Part shown: positions 1 to 11,700 of the stretch, piece by piece | Position numbering within the stretch: the stretch's first letter is position 1 | Layout of the letters: every line of letters starts with the position of its first letter | Source of the DNA: Cardinalis cardinalis | Taxonomy: Eukaryota; Chordata; Aves; Passeriformes; Cardinalidae | Reading direction: 5' to 3' | Assembly (NCBI GenBank): GCA_014549065.1 | Contig: JACDOX010000083.1 | Location: 2,867,590-2,931,589, forward strand | Length of the DNA stretch: 64,000 bases | Notes under the pieces: model-generated | Told to the model about the DNA's origin: nothing | The model's input: only the letters and a program-made list of their open reading frames with translations | Databases searched by the model: none | Translations under genes and position numbers: made by a program

Positions 1-1839
1 AAATTTTAGTGTGATAGACTCCTGCCTATCCAGTTTGACAATCCTCTTACTTTTATATGCTGAGGTAAAAGAACTTCGTTGAGCTTCCTCCCCGCCCCCT
101 CTAAAGCCTTGGATTGACTGGGAGAATGCTGTATACTGATTATGGCAGCTTTCTTTTAGAGATTGAGAGCATCTGCTTCGTAATGCCTCTTGTTCTTTCC
201 CCCAAGCAAAGTGCTTTTTACAGACTCCCACCCCCATTAGTCCAGGGCCTGGGAACAGAGCAGTTTCCCCAGATCAAGTCTCTTTCTTTGCTGCGCCATG
301 TCACTGGTTCAGGACCTTAGTACACTGCTGTCTTATAAGATGCATAGCAGGAAACATTAGGTGCTAAGAATTTACATTTGTAAATACACTAATGCAATGG
401 GCTACTGGTTATTTTGCGAAATATCTTCTGTTCTTTTTCTTAAGATCAGCTGTAGAAAGCATTGAGACCAGTGCAGGCTGCATATTACTGAGCTGTGCAA
501 GAAACTTTTGGAGAGGTTTTGGGCTGCCTATTTAGGATAACTCAAACAGGAAATATATTTGATAATTGTAAGGAACACAAAGGCAAAAGAAAAAAGATAG
601 AAAGCAAAACCCCAAACCTTGAAATAAACATGACTGAAGGTGGGAAACTTTTCTGAAATTATTTGCTAAAAGCCTTGATTTCTAGTAATTTCATAGTTAT
701 TGTTCCCACAGATTAGAAAAAAGGTGTGTCACTTTGTAGTCAGAGCTGCGTATTTGGGCATCTTTATTGTTTTCTACTCTTTAAGGAATTCCTACTATTG
801 TCACCTAAAATATTTTCCTTTATGGTTTGGTTTTCCTGTAGAGTTAAAGCAGGACCTAAAGCCATACTGAGCAGAGTTAAAAAGCCAAATAAACCAAAAT
901 AAAATAAATCAACATACATATGCTTCTATATGGCTTGTGTTTTAAAATCCTTCCTTCCCTGGTTCTAAATACCATGATTTTGAGTCAAAATCTGTATGTT
1001 TTTATTTTGGGTTTGTTTGGGTTTTTTTTGTTTTTTTTTTTTTGCTGTCTCAGGAGAGATTGTTGAAACTAACTTGATGATTTTCTTGCCGTTTAGAAGC
1101 AGGACAGTTTTGAAAATGCCTTGCTTTTCCAATTATGCAGACTGTGTATTCTTAAGGAAAATCTACTTTTTCAGTTTATATTGCATATTAAAATACATTT
1201 GTATTTTTAATAACAGTGAATTTTCTTTTCTTAAACTTTTACTTAATATCCAACTGATTCTTACTCTCCTTTTGCAACATGTCCAGGAAATTAAGAGCTG
1301 AGATGCAGGCATGTCACTATTTCCATCGGTCACTCATCTTTATAATGGCATCTTGTTTGGAGAGCTAAGGAGCTGCTTCAAAGTGGTAATATTGCTCTGA
1401 CTCAGCAGGAAACATACAGTCTGCCTCAGGATAAAAAGTGTACAGAACGCTGTGTGGTGCAAAACAATTTACAAATCAACAATGAACTCAGGCTTAACAT
1501 CCATTGCTCAGTAAAAGTGAGCAGTCCTTCAGTTAATTAAATTGATGTAGACATTGTAGGATTTTCAAAATACCTAGTCTAAGCTTTCAAGCTGTTTCCT
1601 CCAACTCTTACAACCTGGGGAGAAATGGTTTTATTCTGACAAGAACTGATATTCTCAAAAGAATTGTTCCAATAGCTAGAACTTTTTACAAAGGCACCAA
1701 AATGTTTGGATAAGAATAGAAGCAAATCTGTGATCTTTCCAAAAGAGAGAATAAACATAAGTAAATCTATTGTATTTTCTGTGAAACACCATGGCATGCA
1801 AGACTGGCCACATAGGGTAAAACATTGAATCTTTCCTAA
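1..1839. other. AT-rich unique noncoding DNA
   Basis: No coding region, RNA gene or known repeat can be supported here. The open frames are short (68 and 101 codons) and have low-complexity or featureless translations. The 101-codon frame starts inside a T/G-rich run. The only structure is that simple-sequence run at 999-1043. I cannot tell whether the stretch is intergenic or intronic. Confidence 0.6.
999..1043. repeat. T/G-rich low-complexity tract
   Basis: A 45-base run of T interrupted by G pairs and triplets, ending in thirteen consecutive T. It could be the reverse complement of a degenerate poly-A tail, but no recognisable retroposon body adjoins it. Similar tracts recur at 38171-38199, 43071-43140 and 63886-63981. 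Confidence 0.8.
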
Positions 1840-2730
1840 CACAGGACTGGCTTGGACAAGTAGGGAACTGCTCATCAAACTAAAGGGAAAGAAGCAAATA
1901 TATAGGCAGTGGAAACTAGGACAGGTGACCTGGGAAGAGTATAGAGATGAAGTTTGGTTGTGTAGGTATGGGGTGACAAAGGCCAAGGTGAAGCTGGTAC
2001 TGAACCTGGCATGTGATGCAAAGAATAATGGTGTTTACAGGTATGTTAAACAAAAAAAGGAAGGTCAAAGAAGGTGACCCTCCCGATAATGCTGGAAAAC
2101 TGGAAACCACAGATGAGGAGGTACTCAATGACGTTTTTACCTCTGTCTTCAGTGACAACCTCTCTTTCTACACCCCTCAAGTGTATGGATGGCAGGATAA
2201 GGACTCATGAAAGCAAAAACCTTCAATGTATTTGTTGGACAATCCTGAGCACCGAAAGGGCATTGACATGTTGGAGTGAGTCCAGAGGAGGTACACCAAC
2301 ATAATTAGAGGGATGGAACAGATTTGGTGTGAGGAACAGCTAAGAGAGTTGGGATTGCTCAGCCTAGAAAAGAGAAGGTGACCTAATTGTGGCCTGCCAG
2401 TACCTAATGGGAGTCTACAACGAAGATGGAGAGGGACTTTGTACGAGAGTGTGCAGTGACAGGGCAAGGGGGAATGGCTTTAAACTGAGAGAGAGTAGGT
2501 TTAGATTAACTGTTAGGAAAAAAAATATTTACTGTGAGGATAGTGAGGCCCTAAAACAGGTTGCCCAGAGAAGTTATGACTGTCTTTTCCCTGAAGGTGT
2601 TCAAGGCCAGATTAGATGGAGCTCTTAACTACCTGGTCTAGTGGAAGGTGTTTCTGCTCATGGCAGGGGGATTGGAACCAGATATGCATTTAAGGTCTCT
2701 TCTAACACAAAACTTTCTATGATCCTATGA
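1840..2730 (+). mobile_element. CR1 LINE, internally deleted, dead
   Basis: This is a non-LTR retrotransposon remnant of the CR1 family in plus orientation. From about 1840 to 2170 the DNA translates, with frame slips, to the stretch of CR1 ORF2 between the endonuclease and reverse transcriptase. That part has the typical path through 'RYV..KK', a charged linker, and a segment resembling 'EVLN..F.SVF' near 2125-2155. From about 2235 to 2730 it matches the CR1 3' region: the 'GAGTCCAGAGGAGG' box, a 'TTGCCCAGAGAAG' box, a 'CTGGTCTAGTGGAAGGTG' box and a tail of two ATTCTATG-like octamers ending at 2730. The reverse-transcriptase core that normally separates these parts is absent, so the copy is internally deleted. 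It is also frameshifted. CR1 is normally 5'-truncated and lacks target-site duplications, so the 5' edge is approximate. It encodes no functional protein. Confidence 0.88.
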
Positions 2731-5229
2731 CCTTCTCAAGCTGTGTAGATCTCGCTTTGGATCTGCATGTGTAGTTTTAACAGTTCAACAGATCTCATTA
2801 GGAACCAAGCTGAGGTCTGTTCCAAGCGCAAGTCCCATGTTTTTTCATGCGGTACATAAACCAGACATGAGGAGAGAATTCTTTGAGCANGCTTCCAGGA
2901 AGTGTCCTGGATGAAGTTTCCCAGAGTGTGTGAGATTTGCAACAAGCACCAAAAGCAGTGATATGCATTTGAGGTCTGTTCTGAAATACGGTGGGAAGTA
3001 AATGCTAAAGGTGTAGTCTCTGTGTAGATGATGGATATGAGGCCTAGTGGAACCAGACAGAGTCATCTCATTCTGCTCTTCATTTTTATTCTTGAACGAA
3101 TATCCTTCTATTTTTTTTTTTTTTCGTTTTTAGGAGCATTTAAACAGATTTGAAGATAAGACATATTTGAAAGGATAATCACTCCAAAATGAAACACTGT
3201 ACTTTTAAGCAATTGATCTCTGCTAAACATTGCTATAACTTCTCTGGTTTTATTTCTGCAGCACTCAGGAAAACATTTGAAACTCTAGGCACTTTGCAGT
3301 TATTGTTCATGATTAAAATTTAAAACAATGAGTGTTCTAAGATAAACATGTATATACTTTTGTATAGATGACACATTCTAACAAAAGTACAATAGTTCAT
3401 TTGTAAAGTCAAGAAACTGAAAATGGGGTACGTTTTCTATAAACTGAACTAGCTTATAGTTATATATATAAAAAAATATACAGCCAGGGCCTATTAAATG
3501 AAACCATAGATGAAGTGAACTTATGTCATCAGTCTTTGAATTTTGTACTTTTTGAACTCTATCCAAAAATTATAATCCACTGTTTGAAATACTATATCAG
3601 TGGAAAAGGAGAAATGATCTCCCCATTACAAACTTATAGCCTCAAACATTCACATCCTGCTGTAAATATATCACATACTGTATCATGTTGCTTATGGAAA
3701 AGTTACTTTTTTTCCCCTTTAGTTTACTGACTCTTTTGCTGTAGATTAATATTTGGCAAAGTAAGGGCTCTAATTATTCCTTTCCATTTTACTGTACAGG
3801 AAAATGATCTCTCTATTTTATATTTCCATATTCATGATGATCTTTATTGGGCAAATAATGAAATTTAAGGCACCCTGTGGATAATGTGACTTAGATATGC
3901 TTGCAGTTGCATGGTCTCTGAACTACAGTATTATTTTGTGTGCTGTTGTACTTGATGATCTTTACATGTAGAATGCACTTCTTGGATGAGTTTTAAGTAT
4001 TAGGCACCTAAAAGCATAATAATAATAAAAAGTATACCAGAAGGCCAGACTATGTTAAATATGATAACAAGACCAAGTAACTCAGCGCAAAAAGAAAATG
4101 TGTCATGATAGAAACAAGAATGTTTGCTTCTGGGTTGATAGAGTGTAAACCAAGAAACATTAAGCACTTACAGGATGGGATCCTCAAGCATCTGGGGCCT
4201 AATTTCCAAAATAAAACTTAATATTAGGTCATTATTAGATTCTGGCACATTTTAAAATGTGAAATCAGAGCCTTTAAGCTTTTCTTGCTTTGTATTATAG
4301 TAAATTGCAACAGGTCTGTTCCTCCATAGCATGAAAATCCACTTTCAGTAACAAGGCATTTGTTTCATTTTTCACTTCAAGCACTTTTATCAACAAGTAT
4401 CTTTTTTTATTAAAACTTTTTCTATGTGGAAATTAAGCAGCTTACAAAGTATTTACTCACTATTAAGCATGCTATGAGAGACAAGGTTCATAATGGCTGT
4501 TCTCATTTAATGACCATGCAAATTATCTTCTTTTTTTTCACATTTTATTTTATACTTCAGCTGGTGTATTAAATAGAGCAAACCTAAACCCTTACATCTT
4601 TTTGACAATGGCAATTTTATAGCTGTCTTCATAGTAACAGAGATAAGCAGAACTCTTCAGCTGGAAATTTGAATACACTTTAAGAAAAGTATATACATTC
4701 TATTTATTTTTCCTCACAGAATCCTACAATTCATGCTCTTGTAATACAGAAATTTATGGTATTGTCCATTTACATTATATTCTGATCCAGGTCCTGTGTA
4801 ACCTTACAAGAATGCTTCCACAGGATGCACTGAAGTATCAAACTACCACAAAACCAGATCCAAACATTCCCAAGCTTTGAAAAAGTTTGGAACTTTTTCC
4901 AAATTTTTGACTCAAATCCATCTGCAGTTAAACTACAAAATAATGTCTTGGTTTCATCTTAGTCTGCAGTGTGTATTCTAATTATGCAAAATTTTAGCAA
5001 AGAAAATTGGGCTAATAATGACATATAAGGAGCTGTTTTTACACCAAAGAAAATACTGCATGATTTTAATTGGCAACTTGTTTTAGAAAGCCTATTGATA
5101 TGTTTTGACATCAGTGAATGTTTAATTCAAATTTTTATTTTATTGTTTATACTACTATTTCTAAGATAACTGGTTAAATTTAGGAAGACAATTGCTATTG
5201 CTGTTCAGTTTTTATCTTTTTTTTTCCTT
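2731..5229. other. AT-rich unique noncoding DNA
   Basis: I see no gene or recognisable transposon. There is a T run with one C at 3110-3132 and an ambiguous base at 2890. Open frames are at most about 73 codons with no family resemblance. Much of 3100-5200 is strongly AT-rich, with many short A and T runs. Confidence 0.6.
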
Positions 5230-5239
5230 GAAAACTCAG

Positions 5240-5899
5240 CTCACATATCAGACATAAATGACCACCTTGGCAATTCTGCTCAGTTTTCTGAGTAGGATCA
5301 CTTCTTCATTGCTCTGCAGGTGCAGATGCCTCCCAACCAGTATGTCTTTGCAATGGTCTGGGCATGAACGTTGTTCTAGTGGCATTTCTCAACAGAGTCA
5401 GGGCATTATCCTCCTCCTCAGCCACATCCCTACTCTTGGGGCGTGAGATGAGGTTGAGTGGTGCTTGCCTCCATGGGCTTTTCCTCTCTGGATGGTAAGT
5501 AGAAGAAATTGTGGCTGGGCTTCCCGAAGGGCTCTGGTGTACTCTCTTGCATGCCATCAGGTACCTCTCCAAAGTGACAGGTTCAGGAGTTCTCACAAGA
5601 TCCGTGGTACTCTATCCTGGCCATCTGGAAATTGAAACTCTCAGTGATAGCACGTAGTGGACTACAAGGACTTCCTCCTAGCCAGTTGCCATAACCAGCT
5701 CCATGGACCAGATAGTGCCCTTGGTGACTGTCTGGCCACTCTGTTGGAGCTCTAGCAAGGAAGTCTCAGCAATGGCTGTGAGATTGCTGTTTCCAAAGTG
5801 CTGTTCCAGAGTAGTGAAGAGTGAGCCTGGGGCTTGGGCAGCGGTCTTTGCCCTCTGCCTGAGGGGGCACCTGGCTGGCCATACTGCAGGGGCAGAAAA
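5240..5899 (-). pseudogene. Decayed Ty3/gypsy-type gag relic
   Basis: Read on the minus strand, 5899 down to 5309 is a single frame of about 197 codons broken by only two stops, at 5680-5678 and 5614-5612. A third stop is at 5308-5306, and the same frame then continues a little further. The part from about 5819 to 5727 resembles the capsid region of vertebrate Ty3/gypsy (Sushi-like) Gag proteins, with a 'LEQHFGN' segment followed by a 'LLEL.QSGQTV' helix. Further on comes a Pro/Ser-rich, charged linker. Near 5261-5250 there is a Cys-x2-Cys pair that may be the start of a lost CCHC zinc knuckle. Such Gag proteins form the particle that packages retrotransposon RNA. No protease, reverse transcriptase or integrase follows to the left, so this is a gag-only fragment. 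GC content and CpG use are higher than in the flanks. It could also be a dead copy of a domesticated gag-derived host gene. The family assignment comes from recalled patterns, not a search. Confidence 0.5.
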
Positions 5900-6340
5900 T
5901 TACTGCTGAGGATGAGCTAGTGCCTGCCATGCAGATGAGGCATTACACAGCATTGAAGATTAAACCTTAGTCCCTTCACCAGATCCTCATTAAAGTATTT
6001 GTTGAATGGAGGGGCAGGCACTGCTCGGGGTGCAATGGGTTAAGGTCAGCCCAATGGGGCTGTGACCTGATGCTGTGACATGGACTTATTTTGGATAAAG
6101 TTCCTGACAAATGAGCTCCATGGGACACAATGATGAATAAAGCCATACTGGCTGTGTGACTAGGACCCGTGGTGAGTCCTGTGAGGTCTAACCCCCCGAT
6201 ACAGCTAAGGTCCCATAGAGGTTAGTCCCAGGACCATCAGCAGGAGGTGGGGATTGCCCTGAGCAGACCTCATAACTCTGGGCCCAGGGTGGTGGTTATA
6301 CTCACTTCTATGTCAGAAGACTCTGAAGGAAGGGCACAAA
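5900..6340. other. GC-richer block beside the gag relic, unassigned
   Basis: This continues the base composition of the gag relic and then falls back to AT-rich DNA near 6340. On the minus strand it lies upstream of gag, where a 5' untranslated region or LTR would be expected. However, the only poly-A-type hexamer I see (AATAAA near 6135) is on the plus strand. I cannot find paired LTR ends or a tRNA primer-binding site. It is either part of the same insertion or an older unrelated repeat. Confidence 0.35.
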
Positions 6341-7600
6341 CAGATACATTTATCTTTATTTGTGTAAATGGATTATTCCAACAAAATTTCCATGTTTCCA
6401 CCCTTTCCTCAAGCAATGAGATTTTTTTTTTTATTGGATATTACCACAGCGTGTGTACTGGATGTGAAATCACTTTTTTCTTACATTAAAAACTTTCCCA
6501 GAAGTCATTGAAATGTTAGTAGATTGTTCCAGGATTGTGTTGCCAAATTTCAGCCAATTAAAAAGAAAAGTGAAATGCAGAGAACAGAACCACCATTCAG
6601 ATTTACATAATGAATATCCAACTGTTAATAGATAGAAATTCAGGTGCAATGAAAAGTGAGATATTAGTAATAAAATGTTTGTCACCTGTGAGGATTCACA
6701 TACCCAGCAAACTCCTCCATCACTTTTGGAAGCAAACTCTTGGTTATTTCCACAAATGGATTATCCTAGTCATCACACTAATATTTTAGGGACACAGTAT
6801 ATTGGAAAGGACATATGCTGTTCTTCCAGAGCTCTGAGTTCTCAGTTGGAAAGTGCAATGTGGACACAACTCAGTGAAAGCCCATGTTGACTCCTAATCC
6901 TTTGTTACCATTATTTTGAGGTCTTAACTACTGAGAAGTTTCTGGCCTCTGCAACAGGGAAATTCTCTGGCTTCTTTAATAAATCTGCATCAGAGCACTG
7001 ATAGTTCATTTGCAAATCCATACACAAGTATTGTTTACGTCTGATTTATTTCTTATCTTTCAATTAGATCTTTAAAAGTGTTTTTGTCACACTAGATGTA
7101 AATGTCTCTACACCATCTCAGGTGGAAGAAGGAAAAATTAAAATAATTGTTACTATGGCTCTGTTACCTTCAATCTTGACACTTCAGTGTCCTGTTCGTA
7201 TAATGTTAAATGCGAGTCATTGACTTGAATATAAAAACCTTAAATTTATGTGTTCTGCAATTTCTTATATTTCATACAGTGGACCACTTAAAAACTTGTA
7301 AGAAACAGATTTTATATAGCAACTGTCAACGTAAGGGGATGGTTCTCTGATTTATAACTAGAAATAAAGGCTAAAGTTTCAGGATTGCCAAACTGCTCTC
7401 TTGAAAAAAGTAGTAACTACAGTAGGGCAAGAAATGGAAGAAGTTCTTAGTGTTTACAATCATTCCCCAAAGGAACAATTTTTTGCTGATTACTGTTAAC
7501 CCATTCCATAGGCTACTCTGCCTATGAAAAGGAGAAACCATTTATTCCTAAGGACATATTGACTGTGAATTACTCACTGTCAAGATTTATCCTCACTGAA

Positions 7601-7649
7601 GAAAAATAATGTAAGAAAAATAATGTAAGAAAAATAATGTAAGAAAAAT
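7601..7649. repeat. 14-bp tandem repeat, 3.5 copies
   Basis: The unit GAAAAATAATGTAA is repeated exactly at 7601-7614, 7615-7628 and 7629-7642, then a partial copy runs to 7649. The perfect identity suggests recent slippage, so copy number may vary between individuals. No function is implied. Confidence 0.95.
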
Positions 7650-8296
7650 ACCTTAAGATATGCCACTTGTTAAATACTTGTGCCCTCTGTGATAGCTTCC
7701 GTAATTGTGTAAGAGTCCTTATGTCTTGAGGGGACTGTGAATCTATTGCTTTTGAAGTTAGCTAATAACTCATGAGAAATGTGAACTTCATCCAAATTAA
7801 AATTATTGCTAAAAGCTAAATTATGTAGTGATGTTATATAGCCTGTAGATAGCTGCATCTGAGAGGGCTGGGATGACTGAAGACTTACCTCCCACTCACC
7901 TTCCCACTCATGACAAGAAGCTCTTTTTTATTCAGAGAAGACTACAGAAGCAGTGATCTAGGTGCCCGGATGGGAAATAGTCAATAGATGAGTCCAGGCA
8001 AAAGCTTTGGTGGAAAAAAATGTCTTCATAGTAGAGCAGTAGCAAAAGGTATAGAGCTTTTTAATAGCAATAAATATAACATTGCTGGCATAATGCAAGT
8101 AATTGCCAGACAAAACACAAAGGAATAATTGTTCCAAAACCACAACTGGAATAGAAAAAAAAATCATAGATGGTAGACTGGAAAAGGAATTTTTCATTAC
8201 ACCAGGATTAAAGTTGGTCTGGTGGAAAAGAATAAAGACAATTTCTTTTAATTTCAGGATGGCCTGAGATTTTGCATTTAGCTAGTCTTTATGAAA

Positions 8297-8755
8297 CTAC
8301 AGCATAGCTCTTGTTACCCAGTTTACAACTATTTCAGAAATAAAAATACCTGTCTTTTTGAGTGGGCATTGCCCTAACTCACTCATGAGTACATTATCCC
8401 TCTCCCTCCCATCCTTTGTGACTGTAGCTCTGTAGCGTGAGCAGAGCTGCACAGTCCTCAGTGGGATCTGTTCTGCCATTTTCTGCCTGCTTTGTGTTTC
8501 CTGTGTTTCAATCACATTTTCTGATTGCGTGTCTGTAAGGATATTCTCTGTTTCTAGCTTTTCATGTTGTTGGACTCCATAAGACTTTGGTGATGTGGTT
8601 ATGGCTGCAAATCCCCCAGACTTTAATAACAAGCACAGTGTTTTTCTTCTGAGGAAAATTCTGCTTAGAAGCATATGCCAGTTTTGTGTATGTTTGTTCA
8701 AAACATAAAAACATCTTGTGGCAATTTTTCCTCTGGCCCTATCTTGGTTTTCCAT
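8297..8755 (-). other. 152-codon open frame, probably chance
   Basis: This is the second longest open frame in the window. The translation has no signal peptide, membrane segment, repeated motif or recognisable domain, and its composition is ordinary. No splice sites or promoter give it context. In roughly 128 kb of AT-rich double-stranded sequence about one frame of this length is expected by chance. It is recorded only so that it can be excluded by search. Confidence 0.15.
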
Positions 8756-11700
8756 GCCCTCACAAAATGATGCTCTAATTGAAAGTGTAGGTTTATTTAC
8801 CTATAAAAACTGAATTCGACTTTGGGGAAATGAGTACTGGATGCAAGCTGAGCTCCACAGAACATCATAAATATTTTTCTTTTTTTTCAAAATAATAAAA
8901 GGCAGGGTGGGGGACATGGAAGATGGAAATGAAGCTATGCAAAGGTATGTCCTCCAGGTGATACAGACATGGCAAGTTCTCTGAGGTATATCATAGGATG
9001 GTAAAGGATGATATACAGAACTACCAGAAACTGATGGAGAAAGGCTCAAAAGAACCCATTGCTTCTGTGGTTTTTTTCAGTGTTCATAGGTAACACGTAG
9101 ATGGCTGTTCTCCAGGATACATACTGTTTCTCTACTTCTGGGCAGGCAGGACAGCTAATGCACAGATAGAGAAGAACAAAAACAAATAATAAAACCAGTA
9201 GTTGTAAATGTTGCTATTTTGTCTGTTCGGTAGCCAGGTATACCTAATATATCTAATTTTCCACATCAGCGTCCTTCCATTACAAAAAAAATAAGCTAGA
9301 AATGGTAGGCATGGCCTGTGTATAATTTTTAGAACAATATGTAAAGTCCTTAGATATACAGAGACTGATCTGCTGTTGTTTTACATCATCTGAATGCAGA
9401 CTCTGCAGTAACAACAAAAAAAAAAAGAGAAAAAAAACCAACAAAAATTTTAAAAAAAGAGCACTGAAGACATAATAATACACCTTTTAATAAAGGCTGT
9501 AAATCCAGTCATGGACATGCCACAGGAACCAGATGAATCCTAATGTTATGGTGGCTCCTGACAAATCAGTAAGTCAGGTGAGCCATAGCAGTTTCAATTC
9601 CTATTCTTGCACTACTACAGCAAGTGAACTCCCTTCAGAAGATAACTTCTCCATGTCTAAGACATTCTAGTACTCTTTCTTATCTTCACGTCTAGAATCC
9701 TTATTTGTCCTTCTAGTCTCAAACTTAATGATGATTCTATATCTGACAAACTCATACCCTAAGCACACCTGTTTCTTGGTGCCTCTCTCTTAACTGTAGC
9801 CTAGCATCCTCTGCCTGATCCAGTTCCTCCTGTGGTTTACCAGCATACTCCAAGCTTGATGCTCCAACCTGGTTCCAGTTCTGGTTCCAGATCACGGTCT
9901 TTCTGTTCAGCTGAAACTGTCTGGGCCCAAATCATCATATTTGGCTGAAGACATCTTCTGATATTTTTCCTTCAAAGGTAAGTTATAAACTAAGTCTTTA
10001 ATATATTAAAAACAAAAAACAAAAAACCAACTACAGACCTATTTTCATGTTCCCATCTGGTTTTATTCCTCTTCTGTAATACAATTTAGAGAAGACCTAG
10101 TGTGCAGTACTTACAGAGTCTGGCAGATATAATCTTCTCTTAGAGATCTAATTTTAAAATGTTACCAGCTAAGGAAAGACTCTGTAGGAAATCGATTCTG
10201 GAATATCTACTTTGTATTTCACCATTTTGTGAATGACCTTATGTAGACAATTAAATTGGACTAATCATTTTACTGCTCAAGAAAGATATGACATACCTAT
10301 TTTGAAATTATAGTTCTTTATCCTTCTTGTTTGGTCTCATTTATCAGTCAGACCAGCACTTGTAAGTATAAGTGTTCATCTTATGAATCCATGTAGTGTG
10401 GCTAAGATGCTGTCTGTGCTTTTGTTTAGATCCAAATCTGATTTATTTATAAAAGTGGATTGAAATGCTCTTAATAGGTGTTCAGGATTTCTGTTTGTGC
10501 CTTTTTGTTGTTTTTGCAATGATTAAGTTGGTGTTGGAATAGATGAGTGGAAGACAAATCCCCTCGCACTAGCAGGGGTTTAAGGAAATGCATAGTATTC
10601 CTCGAGACAGGAATTTTAGGTGAACTTGTCTGAACACTTATTTGCCACACACTCTTACACTGATGGATTTTTGCTCTTATCTATCTATTCCATGACATCT
10701 GTAAAAGCAGTTTCTCATTTTGCTTTTTATTGTCTTAGCAGCTACACTTGCGAGCTGCCACTGGGAAATAATTTTAGCAATTAAGTCTACCAATGCTAAT
10801 TATTCTTTTACTAGTCTCCTAAGTTTTCTGCTCTCTATTTGACCAATAATTGTAAAGCTCAAAGATTTTTGCTGTTGTGTATGAGAAATAGCATACGAAT
10901 AAGATGGATTTTCATTGCAATCCCTTACAAAGCAGAGAAAAGGTGATCAGACATGATTTCACAACTGTTTACATGGAAATTCTTACAAGAATGACTTTAG
11001 AGTGTTGCTCTTATCTGCAGTAGACTGCAACCTGTAACCTCTTTGCAGTTCCAGCTGTGGCTACTGCTGTGGAATCCAATGCTAAAATGAGAAGCCACAG
11101 GATATTTTCCAAATACAAACTGTGCTCTCTCTCTGTGTATGTTGTGTGATTGTGCACCCCTACATGTATGGATTTAGACATGTAGATACAAATACAGATA
11201 TGTACCTTTATGCATATCTTTGCTTGATTCTTTCTTGGCAGCTCATTTGAAGGCCGTCTCAGATGGGAAACGTGAAGTCCCCATGGAAGAGTGCAATAGG
11301 CCTTTGACTCTGGACACAAAGAATTTGCAGGATTATGGTTTGTAGGAAGGCCTGTGATTCTCCTCAGCTGAAATATCAACAAATATTTTACTACACTGCA
11401 AACCCTTAGAATGGTTCTGACTGTTGTAATGCAAAGAATTATTTAACCAGAGTTTGGAAATAATTGTCTGCAATTTTTTTCAAAATGATGACAAACTTAC
11501 AAGATTGGGTGATGTCTGTATGCTAATGAAATATCCCATCCAGATAAAGGTGTTAGAACATGGTCTTCAGAAAGTATCAGCAATTCCAATTTTTGGTTAA
11601 AGTTTATACAAAACAGAAGATGATTTTTATGTTAATTTTATTGATTTCTTGGCAAAATGTTAGAATAAATATCAGGAATATTGGAAATTAGTCAGTTATT

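Noticed and set aside
1579..2628. Several open frames of 65 to 135 codons around 2 kb
   Set aside because: They are shadows or fragments of the broken CR1 ORF2 and its antisense, not host genes.
7670..7880. 62-codon minus frame preceded by an acceptor-like CCCTCTCAG
   Set aside because: The frame runs into a stop without a usable donor and matches nothing recognisable.
9860..9985. Possible exon ending at a consensus donor AAGGTAAGT near 9976
   Set aside because: No convincing acceptor or continuous protein-like frame upstream. A single donor match is common by chance.
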